NCBI GenBank assembly: GCA_016870515.1
Contig: VGBL01000003.1
Coordinates: 39,430-103,429 of the forward strand
Direction of reading: 5' to 3'
DNA: 64,000 nt
Origin: Actinomycetota bacterium
Lineage (GTDB): Bacteria; Actinomycetota; Actinomycetes; S36-B12
The position numbers were made by a program, and so were the translations under genes. Positions 10,492 to 19,133 of this stretch are shown one piece after another. The number at the start of each line of letters is the position of its first letter. The first letter of the stretch is position 1. The notes beneath the pieces are model-generated. The model searched no databases, was not told the origin of the DNA, and saw only the letters and a list, made by a program, of their open reading frames with translations.

Positions 10492-11513
10492 GTGGACTCG
10501 TCACGGTCGGCCAACAGCGGCCGACGGGGATCCCACGCGGGCCCTCCCGCCGCATCCGCCCGACGGCGGGCCATGGCGGAAAGCGCCTCGAGCACCACGC
10601 GACTGCCCAGCAAAGCGGTGATGTCGGCGTGGTCGTAGGGGGGCGACACCTCGACGACGTCCATGCCGACGACGGGGAGCTCCAGGCAGATGCGCCGCAC
10701 GGCATCGAGCAGTTGGCGAGATGACAGGCCGCCCGGCTCGGGAGTGCCCGTGCCGGGGGCGTGGCCCGGATCGGCAACGTCGATGTCGACCGACACGAAC
10801 ACTCCGTCGCAGTCGTCGACGGCGATCGCGAAGGCCTCTGTCAGGCACTCGTCGAGGCCGCGCGTCACGATCTCGGTCATCTCGTAGGACCGCATGCGCT
10901 GCTGCGCCATCCAGTCGAGGACGTCAGGGGGCGGCCAGTAGCCGCGCAATCCGATCTGCAAGAACCGGTCGCCTCGAGCGGCACCCGACTCGATGAGGCG
11001 TCGCATCGGCTGGCCATGCCCGATCAGGGAGCCGAATTCGATGTCGCCGGTGTCGGCATGCGCATCGAAATGCAGGACCGAGACTCTTCCCCAACCACGC
11101 GCCCGGGCGACGCCCGTGACGTCGGGCCATGTGACGGTGTGATCGCCGCCGAGGATGAGCGGCATGGCACCCGTGTCGGCCACGCGCTGCACGGCGACTT
11201 CCAGGTCAGCGCACGAGCGTGCGGCGTCGCCGCTGTACATCTCGACGTCGCCTCCGTCGACGACCCGGAGATCCTTCAGCCCGTCGGTGCGCAGGGCCAG
11301 CGATGGCCGCGATCCGTCGTGGGCGAGGTAGCAGCCCATGCGAATTGCCTGTGGGCCGAAGCGGGCACCGCTTCGGTAGGAGGTGCCGCCGTCGAAGGGA
11401 GCGCCGATGATGACGACATCGGCGTCCGCGTAGGTGGAAGGATCCTCGAGGTCGCAAGGTGGAACTCCGAGAAACGTCAGGTCCGGGCCATATTGACCGC
11501 CGTAGCGCGCCAT
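10488..11513 (-). CDS. speB: Ureohydrolase: agmatinase/guanidinobutyrase-type
   Basis: Mn2+-dependent arginase-superfamily enzyme that releases urea from a guanidino compound. The metal-binding motifs are intact: GGDHT, HFDAHAD and SVDIDVADP, with the signature ending DPGHAPGTGTPEPGG. At 341 residues it is a little longer than E. coli SpeB. In a polyamine operon the plausible substrates are agmatine (giving putrescine) or 4-guanidinobutyrate (giving GABA); motifs do not separate them, so the symbol is provisional. It is translationally coupled to the downstream saccharopine-dehydrogenase-like gene and follows the FAD oxidoreductase by 29 nt. Confidence 0.88.
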   Translation of the reverse strand: MARYGGQYGPDLTFLGVPPCDLEDPSTYADADVVIIGAPFDGGTSYRSGARFGPQAIRMGCYLAHDGSRPSLALRTDGLKDLRVVDGGDVEMYSGDAARSCADLEVAVQRVADTGAMPLILGGDHTVTWPDVTGVARARGWGRVSVLHFDAHADTGDIEFGSLIGHGQPMRRLIESGAARGDRFLQIGLRGYWPPPDVLDWMAQQRMRSYEMTEIVTRGLDECLTEAFAIAVDDCDGVFVSVDIDVADPGHAPGTGTPEPGGLSSRQLLDAVRRICLELPVVGMDVVEVSPPYDHADITALLGSRVVLEALSAMARRRADAAGGPAWDPRRPLLADRDEST

Positions 11514-11542
11514 TCCCCCACCCTAATGCGAGGTGGCACCTA

Positions 11543-12955
11543 TCAACTGTCGAATCCAAGACCGACGCGATCGAGAGTGCGCAGCCAGAGGTTGCGCCGG
11601 CCCTCGTTGCGATCGGCCTTGTCGATGGCACGACGGGTGATTCCGATGCCCAGCGACCGAATCGGCTCAGGCGGGAAAGGGATGGGCTTGGTGCGAGCCA
11701 TCTCCAGCGCCGTGCGCTCCGTGTGCTCGCCGCTGAGCAGGTCGAGCATGACTTGGGCGCCGAAGCGACTCGCGCCCACCCCGAGCCCGGTGAACCCCAC
11801 GCTGTAGGCGACTCGTCCGGCGTAGGCCGTGCCCCAGAAAGCACTGAAGCGCGAGCACGTGTCGATCGCGCCTGCCCACGCGTGGGTGAATCGCAGGCCG
11901 TCGAGTTGGGGGAAGGTGAAGCGAAAGTGCTCGGCAAGCCGGGCGAACGGCGCACTCTGACGCTCGTGCATCGGGTTGAAGCCTCCGTAGTACGAAGCGT
12001 CGTAGCCACCCCACAGGATCCGGGCATCATGCGTGATGCGGTAGTAGTGGAACTGGTTGCCGGCGTCGCCGATGCCGAAGCGGTCCCGCCAACCGATCGA
12101 CTCACGCTGCTGCCCGGTCAACGGCTCCGTCATGAGCACCGAGTCGTAGACCGGGACGACGTAGTGACCCAACCGGCGCAACAGGGGCGGGTAGGCGCTC
12201 GTAGCCAGGGCCACGCGTGGGCTCCGGACGCTCCCGAAGTCCGTGACGACACGCATTGCTCCCGGTCGGTCATCGAGCGCTATCACACGGGTGCCCTCGT
12301 AGATCGCGACCCCCCGTCGGCGGCAGGCGTCGGCCAAGCCCCACGCCAGCCGAGCGGGATCGGCCATCGCTACTCCGCGTCGGTCGAGCAGACCCGCCTG
12401 ATACGTGGGCGAGGCCACGAGCGCGCGTACCTCGTGAGCGTCGAGGAACTCCTGGTCGAGACCGAGCGCCGACGCCTGCTGGTGCGTGTCGCGCAGACCT
12501 TCGACCTGGTAGGGCGCGACTGCGACGTCGAGCTCACCGGAGCGCAGGAAGTCACAGTCGATGCCCTCGGCCTGCACGGTCGCCTCGATGGCATCGAGAT
12601 TGGCGCGCCCCATGTCGGTCAGGCAGGGCATGTCGTCTGGCCAGCGCGCCATGCCGTTACCCAGACCGTGGGTCAGCGATGCGGCAATGAAGCCGCCATT
12701 GCGCCCCGACGCACCGCCCCCGATGCGATCACCCTCGAGCACGACCACCGTCCAGTGGGGGAAGCGCTCACGGGCGAGATAGGCGGTCCACAGGCCACTG
12801 AAACCGCCGCCGACGACGACGAGGTCGGCATCGATTTCGCTGGTCAGCGCGGGGGAAGCCTGCGGGCGATCAGGGGTGTCGAGCCAAAAGGGCGCGAATC
12901 GCACATCGGCAAGCGATGCCCGTGCCTGCGCAGTGACAGTCGTCGGAAACGGCAT
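11543..12955 (-). CDS. FAD-dependent amine oxidase (DAO/PuuB-like)
   Basis: A 470-residue flavoprotein of the D-amino-acid-oxidase fold. The FAD dinucleotide motif is DLVVVGGGFSGLWTAY (around residue 45), followed by ARERFPHWTVVVLEG and the flavin-contacting GGGASGRNGGF. C-terminal GFTGLGVGASRFGAQ closes the FAD site. The family includes gamma-glutamylputrescine oxidase PuuB. No glutamate-putrescine ligase is present in the window, so oxidation of free polyamine or another amine is equally possible. Placement between potC and speB supports a role in oxidising the imported polyamine to an aminoaldehyde. A paralogue lies at 27670-29037. Confidence 0.88.
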   Translation of the reverse strand: MPFPTTVTAQARASLADVRFAPFWLDTPDRPQASPALTSEIDADLVVVGGGFSGLWTAYLARERFPHWTVVVLEGDRIGGGASGRNGGFIAASLTHGLGNGMARWPDDMPCLTDMGRANLDAIEATVQAEGIDCDFLRSGELDVAVAPYQVEGLRDTHQQASALGLDQEFLDAHEVRALVASPTYQAGLLDRRGVAMADPARLAWGLADACRRRGVAIYEGTRVIALDDRPGAMRVVTDFGSVRSPRVALATSAYPPLLRRLGHYVVPVYDSVLMTEPLTGQQRESIGWRDRFGIGDAGNQFHYYRITHDARILWGGYDASYYGGFNPMHERQSAPFARLAEHFRFTFPQLDGLRFTHAWAGAIDTCSRFSAFWGTAYAGRVAYSVGFTGLGVGASRFGAQVMLDLLSGEHTERTALEMARTKPIPFPPEPIRSLGIGITRRAIDKADRNEGRRNLWLRTLDRVGLGFDS

Positions 12956-12963
12956 GGGTATCG

Positions 12964-13764
12964 CTAAACCGCGCTCTCCAACTTGCGACGACGCCGGTGG
13001 TTGGTGAATTGCGCTCCGAGGACCACCAGCAGGGACAGCACGAAGACGAGGGTAGCAAGGGCATTGACCTGAACCGGTATGCCACGCTGCGCAGCCCCCC
13101 AGATGAAGATGGGGAAGGTCACGAGGGTGCCAGCATTGAAGGCACTGATGATGTAGTCGTCGAACGACAGGCTGAAGCCGAGGAGAGCGGCGCCGAGGAT
13201 GCCCGGCAGCACGAGCGGAAACGTCACGTAGCGAAACGTTGCTTGGGGGTCCGCGTAGAGATCGCGCGCTGCCTCCTCAAGCCGCGGATCCATGCCCTGC
13301 AGTCGCGCCTTCACGGTGACGACCACAAAACTGATGATGAACATGATGTGCGCGATGGTGACCGTCCAAAAGCCCAGTGGGAATGCGAGGTTGAGGAAGA
13401 GCGCCAGCAGGCTCGAGCCGAGCACCACCTCGGGGGTCGCCATCGGAAGAAAGATCAGCAGGTTGGTCGTCGACCGGCCCCGGAAGCGATAGCGGACAAG
13501 GGCGAACGCGATCATCGTGCCGAGGATCGTCCCCGCAAGGGTGGCGAGCACGCCGATCTCGATGCTGGTCAGGAACGACTGGCACACGCCTGGCACCCCG
13601 CACAGGTTTTGCCAGGCCTCGAGGGAGAACTGGTTCCAGGCGACGTTGAACTTGCCGGCGGGTTCATTGAAACTAAGGATAGCAACGACCGCGATCGGGA
13701 CGAAGAGGTAGACCAGCACCAGGATGCCAATGATCGCGATGAGGTTCTTGCGCAGCCACTTCAT
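12964..13764 (-). CDS. potC: Polyamine ABC transporter permease
   Basis: Inner-membrane permease of a spermidine/putrescine importer. Six hydrophobic segments are evident in 266 residues. The EAA-type loop that contacts the ATPase appears as LEEAARDLYADPQATFRYV. The start ATG (MKWLRKNLIAII) at 13764 overlaps the potB stop by one base; the open frame upstream of it is a shadow of potB. The N-terminus after the first helix has LSFNEPAGKFNVAW, common in PotC proteins. It forms one transporter with potB, potA and potD, all in the same operon. Confidence 0.92.
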   Translation of the reverse strand: MKWLRKNLIAIIGILVLVYLFVPIAVVAILSFNEPAGKFNVAWNQFSLEAWQNLCGVPGVCQSFLTSIEIGVLATLAGTILGTMIAFALVRYRFRGRSTTNLLIFLPMATPEVVLGSSLLALFLNLAFPLGFWTVTIAHIMFIISFVVVTVKARLQGMDPRLEEAARDLYADPQATFRYVTFPLVLPGILGAALLGFSLSFDDYIISAFNAGTLVTFPIFIWGAAQRGIPVQVNALATLVFVLSLLVVLGAQFTNHRRRRKLESAV

Positions 13765-14660
13765 CAGACCAGGTCCTCCGTGCCAGCCCGACGGATATAG
13801 ACGAAGACGAGCGCCGGGATGATGGCCATCAGGATGAACGACAATGCACTGGCCACCGGATAATCCCGGAACTGCAGGAAGTTGATCTGGATTGCATTGC
13901 CCACCATCCGATCCTGGGGAGACCCGAGCAGCGTTGCGTTGATGTAGTCGCCGGATGCCGGGATAAAGGTCAGCAGCGTGCCGGCCACGACGCCCGGCAG
14001 GCTCAGGGGCCACACCACCTTGCGGAACCCGGTGAAGGGCGAGGCGTACAGATCGCCGGCCGCCTCGATGAGTCGAGGATCGATGCGTTCGAGGGCGGCG
14101 TACAGCGGGAGAATCATGAAGGGCAGGAAGTTGTAGCTAAGGCCGGTGATCACGGCAATGGGAGTGTTAAGGATTCGCCCCTCAGGGAGCAGATGCAGGG
14201 CATTGAGGGTGCTCGTGATAAAGCCCTCGTCGGCCAGGATGGTGCGCCAGGCGTAGGTGCGCAGCAGGAACGATGCGAAGAACGGTGCCACGACAAGCAC
14301 CAGGAGCAGGGCACGCCACTTGCCGGCCTTGAAGGCAATGAAGTAGGCCAGCGGATAGGCGATGACCAGGGCCAGCACGGTGGCGATGCCCGAATAGATG
14401 AATGACTTGACGAACTGGGGCCAGTAGTCGGAGATAGCCGTGAGGTAGTTGGCGGCCTCGAACCCTGGCTGATAGACCCCCGGGGTGCCGGTGGGCGACT
14501 GCAGGCTAGTGAAAAACAGCGAGACGAGCGGCACCACGAAGAAGAGCCCGAGCCAAGCGATGCCGGGGAGCAGGAGCAGATATGCCGTACGAGCGCGTCG
14601 TTGGACGCCAGCACCGACTGAGACCTTGGCGCCGCCGGCCACCGGGGCGAGGGCGGGCAT
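13764..14660 (-). CDS. potB: Polyamine ABC transporter permease
   Basis: First permease of the PotABCD-type importer, 298 residues, with six predicted membrane segments. The ATPase-contact loop is IEAAGDLYASPFTGFRKVV. I choose ATG at 14660 (MPALAPVAGG), which begins one base after the potA stop; the longer frame upstream overlaps potA and is not coding-like. Gene order on the minus strand is potD-potA-potB-potC, so one transcript would supply the complete transporter. Confidence 0.92.
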   Translation of the reverse strand: MPALAPVAGGAKVSVGAGVQRRARTAYLLLLPGIAWLGLFFVVPLVSLFFTSLQSPTGTPGVYQPGFEAANYLTAISDYWPQFVKSFIYSGIATVLALVIAYPLAYFIAFKAGKWRALLLVLVVAPFFASFLLRTYAWRTILADEGFITSTLNALHLLPEGRILNTPIAVITGLSYNFLPFMILPLYAALERIDPRLIEAAGDLYASPFTGFRKVVWPLSLPGVVAGTLLTFIPASGDYINATLLGSPQDRMVGNAIQINFLQFRDYPVASALSFILMAIIPALVFVYIRRAGTEDLV

Positions 14661-14661
14661 C

Positions 14662-15777
14662 TCACTGCCCCGCGGGGACGTCGAGGCCAAACGTGTGCTC
14701 GGGCGCCCAGTGGATGACGACCTCGTCGCCCGGGTGTAGGAGGTCAACCGATCGGTTTTGCTCGAAGACGGTCCACTCGTCACCCCACGTGGTCATCACG
14801 AGGTATTGGGTGGATACGCCCGTGAAGGATGCATCGGTGACCTTGCCGGTGGCTCGGTTGTGACGGTCGGGCACGGACGATGTGGAGCCGCCCGTGGCAA
14901 TCGACAGTTTCTCGGGTCGCACCCCAAGCAGGATCTCGCCCTCCTGGCGGGTAGATCGAGCCGCGGGGACGTTGTAGGAGCCGCCGGGGCCACCCACGAT
15001 GAGGTCGTCGCCGGATCGCCCCTGCACTGCGCCGACGACCCCGTTGGACTGCCCCAGGAAGTTGGCCACGAACGCCGTCTTGGGCAGGTCGTAGATCTCG
15101 ACCGGTGGCCCCATCTGCTCAATGCGGCCCTTGTTCATGACCGCGACCGTGTCGGCCATGGTCATGGCCTCCTCCTGGTCGTGGGTCACGTGCACGAATG
15201 TCGTGCCCACTTCGGTCTGGATCCGCTTGAGCTCGATCTGCATCTGGCGACGCAGTTTGAGATCCAGCGCTCCCAGCGGCTCATCGAGAAGCAGGACGCC
15301 GGGTTGATTGATGAGTGCTCGCGCGACGGCGACACGCTGCTGCTGACCGCCCGACAACTGGGCGGGCTTACGCCTGGCCATCGGGCCCAACTCCACGAGT
15401 TCGAGCATCTGATTGACCGGGCCGGCTACGTCCTTGATGCCCCTGCGGCGAAGCCCGAAGGCGACGTTTTCGAAGATGTCCAGATGCGGGAAGAGCGCGT
15501 ATGACTGGAAGACGGTGTTGACGTGGCGCCTATAGGGCTTCTCGTCGGTGATATCGGTCGAGCCCAGCATGATCTGACCGCTCGTCGGGGCCTCGAGGCC
15601 GGCAACCATGCGGAGTGTCGTGGTCTTGCCGCATCCAGACGGCCCCAATAGGGCGAAGAACGATCCCGCGGGGATGGTGAGGGTGAGCTCATCGACGGCC
15701 GTGAAGTCGCCAAACGACTTCACGAGGTTGACCAGGCGAAGGTCCTGGACCTCATCTCCAGACGGTGCCGACACCAA
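14662..15777 (-). CDS. potA: Polyamine ABC transporter ATP-binding protein
   Basis: ATPase of the spermidine/putrescine importer. Walker A GPSGCGKT is at residues 45-52, the ABC signature is LSGGQQQRVAVARAL, Walker B is GVLLLDEPLGALD, and the switch histidine is in VHVTHDQEEAMT. The C-terminal ~120 residues form the regulatory TOBE/OB-like domain of PotA/MalK-type ATPases (ILLGVRPEKLSI). At 371 residues its length is normal for PotA. It is followed after one base by potB. Confidence 0.94.
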   Translation of the reverse strand: MVSAPSGDEVQDLRLVNLVKSFGDFTAVDELTLTIPAGSFFALLGPSGCGKTTTLRMVAGLEAPTSGQIMLGSTDITDEKPYRRHVNTVFQSYALFPHLDIFENVAFGLRRRGIKDVAGPVNQMLELVELGPMARRKPAQLSGGQQQRVAVARALINQPGVLLLDEPLGALDLKLRRQMQIELKRIQTEVGTTFVHVTHDQEEAMTMADTVAVMNKGRIEQMGPPVEIYDLPKTAFVANFLGQSNGVVGAVQGRSGDDLIVGGPGGSYNVPAARSTRQEGEILLGVRPEKLSIATGGSTSSVPDRHNRATGKVTDASFTGVSTQYLVMTTWGDEWTVFEQNRSVDLLHPGDEVVIHWAPEHTFGLDVPAGQ

Positions 15778-15819
15778 GAGCCCCTTTCATCGCGCTAAGG
15801 GCACCCTACGCCGGACCTG

Positions 15820-17055
15820 CTACATACCGATGGCCTTCTGGAACTCCCGCTGATAGGCGATGTCTTGCTCCGGGGTCAAGGTCATGAAGACGTAGGAATT
15901 GTCCAGGGTCGCCTCATTGGGGAAGATCCACTGGTTGTCGGCCAGGGCCGGATCGATAGCGGCCATAGCCTCCTTGGCCCCGTTGACCGGCGAAACGTAT
16001 TGAACGTAGGCGGCGACCTCAGCGGCAACCTTGGGGTCGTAGTAGTAATTCATGACCGCTTCGGCATTCTTCTTGTGAGTGGCGACACTGGGGATCAGCA
16101 TGTTGTCGGTCCAGAGCATGCCGCCGGTGTCGGGAAGCCCTACCCCGAAGTCCTCGCCCAACTGGAACATGTCACCCGACCATCCGATTACGGCGATGAC
16201 GTCGCCTGTCTCGAGTGCCGCGACGTAGTCGTTACCGGCGACCTGGCGCACCTGGCCACTGTCGATCTGCGCCTGCAGCTCGGCGATCCCGGCCTGGAAC
16301 TGGTCGTCGGTGAAGTTGGAGGGGTCGGCTCCCTGGGCGGCCATGATGACGCCCATCGTGTCGCGCATCTCGGAGAGCAGCGTGATGCGGCCCTTGAGCT
16401 TGGGGTCCCACATCTGGCTCAGCGAGGTCAGGGTGTCGGTGCCCAAAGCCTCCTGCAGCAGGGCCTTGTTCCAGCCGAGGCAGCCGAACCCGGAGAACCA
16501 TGGCAGGGAGTACTCGCGGCCCGGGTCGAAGGAGACGTCGATGTAGTTGGGCAGCAGGTTGGCAGCGTTGGGCATGCTGGACTTGTCGAGCTTGACCGCG
16601 AAGCCGCTCTGGATCCACAGGGCGGCCATCCAGTCGGTGAGGACGACGATGTCTCGATCGATCGACTGGCCCGACTCGAGCTGCGCGCGTACCTTGGCGA
16701 AGAACTCGTTGTTGTCGTTGATGTCCTCGGTGTAGTTGACCGTGATGCCGGTCGCGGCGGTGAAGGCCTCGAGCGTGGGGTAGGCGCCTGTCTCGTCGTT
16801 GACGTCGATGTAGAGCGGCCAGTTGGCCCAGTTGAGGAACTTCTCCGAATCGGAGAGGTCCTGCACAGGTGCGGGCTCGGGAGCCGCGCCGCTACTGCTG
16901 GCCGTGCCACCGCCGCCTGAACCGGCGCCGCAGGCCGCGGCTGTCGCGGCGACACCGGTGATGCCCGCGACCTGCAGGAGGCGCCGACGCGACAGCCCGG
17001 AGCGGGACATGGCGAGAACGGCGGCGGCCTCCGGGGACAACGGGCGCTTGCCCAT
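15820..17055 (-). CDS. potD: Polyamine-binding lipoprotein, Tat-type signal
   Basis: Extracellular solute-binding component of the importer. The N-terminus has a twin-arginine motif (SRRRLLQ), a hydrophobic stretch and a lipobox-like TAAAC, followed by a Gly/Ser-rich linker, so the protein is probably Tat-exported and lipid-anchored. The mature part matches the PotD/PotF family: FLNWANWPLYIDVND at the start and a polyamine-pocket region with DIVVLTDWMA. I use ATG at 17055 (MGKRPLS); a longer frame from 17136 would overlap the ALDH gene. It lies 42 nt upstream of potA. Confidence 0.9.
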   Translation of the reverse strand: MGKRPLSPEAAAVLAMSRSGLSRRRLLQVAGITGVAATAAACGAGSGGGGTASSSGAAPEPAPVQDLSDSEKFLNWANWPLYIDVNDETGAYPTLEAFTAATGITVNYTEDINDNNEFFAKVRAQLESGQSIDRDIVVLTDWMAALWIQSGFAVKLDKSSMPNAANLLPNYIDVSFDPGREYSLPWFSGFGCLGWNKALLQEALGTDTLTSLSQMWDPKLKGRITLLSEMRDTMGVIMAAQGADPSNFTDDQFQAGIAELQAQIDSGQVRQVAGNDYVAALETGDVIAVIGWSGDMFQLGEDFGVGLPDTGGMLWTDNMLIPSVATHKKNAEAVMNYYYDPKVAAEVAAYVQYVSPVNGAKEAMAAIDPALADNQWIFPNEATLDNSYVFMTLTPEQDIAYQREFQKAIGM

Positions 17056-17080
17056 GATAGCTCCTATGTAGTCGTGCGCC

Positions 17081-18580
17081 CTAGGGGCGGCCTCGGTCTT
17101 TGAAGATAGTACGGTGCCAGTCCTTGCGCGCGTCACCCGAAATGTCGAATGAGACGTGCTTGATCACGGTGTACTCCTCCAGGGAGTACCTGGACAAGTC
17201 CTTGCCGAAGCCGGACTGCTTCATCCCCCCGTGCGGCATCTCGCTGACGATCGGGATGTGATCGTTGACCCACACGCACCCGGAGCGGATCTCGCGCTGG
17301 GCCTTCATGGTGCGGTAGACGTCGCGTGACCATACCGAGGCGGCCAGGCCGTAGCGCGTGTCATTGGCCAGCGCCAAGCCCTCGTCATCGTCGTCGAAGG
17401 GCAGCGCGACCAGGACCGGGCCGAAGACCTCCTCCTGGACGATCTCGGAGTCCTGGGCGGCCCCCGTGACCAGCGTGGGCGCGTAATAGGCGCCCTTGGC
17501 AAGATCGCCAGCCGGTGCCTCACCGCCCACCATGACCGTGGCCCCTGACCCGCGTGCCCGGTCGACGAAGCCGGCCACCCGGTCCCGCTGTGCGAACGTG
17601 ACCAGCGGCCCGAGGTCGGTTTCGGAATCGCGAGGGTCGCCGAGCCGGATGCCGGACAGCACCTCGGCGATCCCCGCGACGACGCGGTCGTAGATCGGTC
17701 GCTGCACGTAGACACGCGTCGCGGCCGTGCAGTCCTGGCCGGCGTTGATGAGCGCACCGGCAACGGCGCCCTGGATGACCGCGTCTACATCGGCGTCGTC
17801 GTACACCAAGAAGGGCGCCTTGCCACCGAGTTCGAGATGGACGCGCGCCGCTCGGCCGGCGGCGATCTGCATGACGCGGCGCCCCACGGGCGTGGATCCG
17901 GTGAACGACACCATGCCGACCGCGGGGTTGCTGATCAGTGCCTCGCCGGCAACCGGACCCCGCCCCACCACGACGTTGACGACACCCGCGGGAATCCCTG
18001 CCGCCACGGCATCTTCGGCGAGCATCAGTGTGGTGAGCGGTGTGATCTCGGCGGGTTTGAGGACGATCGTGTTACCGGCAGCGATGGCGGGCAGCACCTT
18101 CCACATGGCCATCTGCAGCGGGTAGTTCCACGGGGCGATGGACCCGACCACGCCCACGGGTTCGCGACGTATCACGGAGGTGTGCGTGGCATCGAACTCT
18201 CCCGAGGCCAGCCCCTCAAGCTGGCGCGCTGCGCCAGCGAAGAACACCACGTTGTCGATCGATCCGGGTACGTCGAACTCGGTGGCGAGGCGCAAGGTCT
18301 TGCCGGTCTGGCGGGACTCGACCTCGGCGTATTCCGCGGACCGCGCCTGGACTCGTGCGGCCAGCCGGTGCAGCGCAGCCCCCCGTTCGGCCGGGGTGGC
18401 CGCCGACCATTCGGGGAATGCCCGCGCGGCGGCAGCCACGGCCGCCTCGACCTCGGCCACACCCGCCAGGCCCACGGTCTCGACGACCGATCCGTCGGCG
18501 GGATCGATGACGTCGAGGGTCTCCCCGGAGCCGGTGATCACGGCCCCGTCGACGAACCCGGCACGCTGACCGCTGGGCAT
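17081..18580 (-). CDS. Aldehyde dehydrogenase, gamma-aminobutyraldehyde type
   Basis: NAD(P)+-dependent aldehyde dehydrogenase of 499 residues. Catalytic elements are [16 protein letters not shown] (general base Glu) and [11 protein letters not shown] (nucleophilic Cys); the proline-rich TPWNYP-type segment reads IAPWNYPLQM. The C-terminus CVWVNDHIPIVSEMPHGGMK is typical of the gamma-aminobutyraldehyde/betaine-aldehyde group. As first gene of the polyamine operon it most likely oxidises 4-aminobutanal to GABA. A clear GGAGG ribosome site lies just before the ATG. A paralogue lies at 24035-25474. Confidence 0.88.
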   Translation of the reverse strand: MPSGQRAGFVDGAVITGSGETLDVIDPADGSVVETVGLAGVAEVEAAVAAAARAFPEWSAATPAERGAALHRLAARVQARSAEYAEVESRQTGKTLRLATEFDVPGSIDNVVFFAGAARQLEGLASGEFDATHTSVIRREPVGVVGSIAPWNYPLQMAMWKVLPAIAAGNTIVLKPAEITPLTTLMLAEDAVAAGIPAGVVNVVVGRGPVAGEALISNPAVGMVSFTGSTPVGRRVMQIAAGRAARVHLELGGKAPFLVYDDADVDAVIQGAVAGALINAGQDCTAATRVYVQRPIYDRVVAGIAEVLSGIRLGDPRDSETDLGPLVTFAQRDRVAGFVDRARGSGATVMVGGEAPAGDLAKGAYYAPTLVTGAAQDSEIVQEEVFGPVLVALPFDDDDEGLALANDTRYGLAASVWSRDVYRTMKAQREIRSGCVWVNDHIPIVSEMPHGGMKQSGFGKDLSRYSLEEYTVIKHVSFDISGDARKDWHRTIFKDRGRP

Positions 18581-18612
18581 GGCGCCTCCCTTGGATGGTC
18601 GCGTTCACCCTA

Positions 18613-18629
18613 CCCGGGCTCGGCCCGGG
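18613..18629. repeat. Inverted repeat upstream of the polyamine operon
   Basis: CCCGGGC and GCCCGGG arms of 7 bp surround a TCG spacer, 33 nt upstream of the ALDH start codon. It could be an operator or a transcript hairpin controlling the ALDH-potDABC operon. The rest of 18581-18823 holds no recognised gene apart from the in-frame extension noted at 18659-18823. Confidence 0.4.
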
Positions 18630-18823
18630 CGATAGCCCGACCCGTCAGGGTCGACGCGTCAGGCCCGCGCCCACCACAAGCCTACCCGCCAGACCCCCAC
18701 ATGCTCTACGTGGAGCGCGAAGAGCCACGTCGGGCTGGACGTGCGCTGCTCCTCGACAACCGTGACGCTCACCGGGTCACGGTAGGTCGCGTCCGCCGGC
18801 TCGGCATCCGGACGCGCTGTCGA

Positions 18824-19075
18824 TCAGCGATCGAACTCGACGTAGTCGCCCATCGTCGAGGTCTGCGTGCACGAGCCCGTCGTCGTGCCCACACGCAACT
18901 TCGTGGCGCTCGGCATGGTGATGAGTACCTTGGCCTCCTGCCGACCGTCGTGGTAGCAGTACACCTTGCCGTCAGGCTTGACCTGGCTGAACTCACGGTT
19001 GACCTGTCCCGACTGCTGCGGGATGAACCGCCGACTACCCGAGGGAATGCCCTTGCCCAACCCTGCCGCACCCAT
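18824..19075 (-). CDS. Small hypothetical protein, possibly a truncated gene
   Basis: An 83-codon frame with actinobacterial codon use (third positions mostly G/C; AAG, GAC, TTC and GTC preferred), not antisense to a larger real gene. The C-terminal 60 residues look like a soluble beta-rich domain with two cysteines (VYCYHDG and GSCTQT). The first ~15 residues are Gly-rich without a clear signal peptide, so the true N-terminus may be missing. The same frame stays open for 54 more codons beyond the TGA stop with similar codon bias. No family is recognised. Confidence 0.45.
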   Translation of the reverse strand: MGAAGLGKGIPSGSRRFIPQQSGQVNREFSQVKPDGKVYCYHDGRQEAKVLITMPSATKLRVGTTTGSCTQTSTMGDYVEFDR

Positions 19076-19133
19076 GGCGGGGGCGCATTAGAGTGACAGG
19101 AGGGCGCAGGGGCTCCGCCCCGGGGAGGCGACG

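Noticed and set aside
18821..18826. Selenocysteine or readthrough at the TGA of the small hypothetical gene
   Set aside because: No selenocysteine insertion structure or selenoprotein family is recognisable; a nonsense mutation or chance is simpler.
17837..19096. A 419-codon plus-strand frame across the ALDH 5' end and the gap
   Set aside because: It is antisense to the ALDH in its first half and has no protein-like features beyond GC-biased composition.
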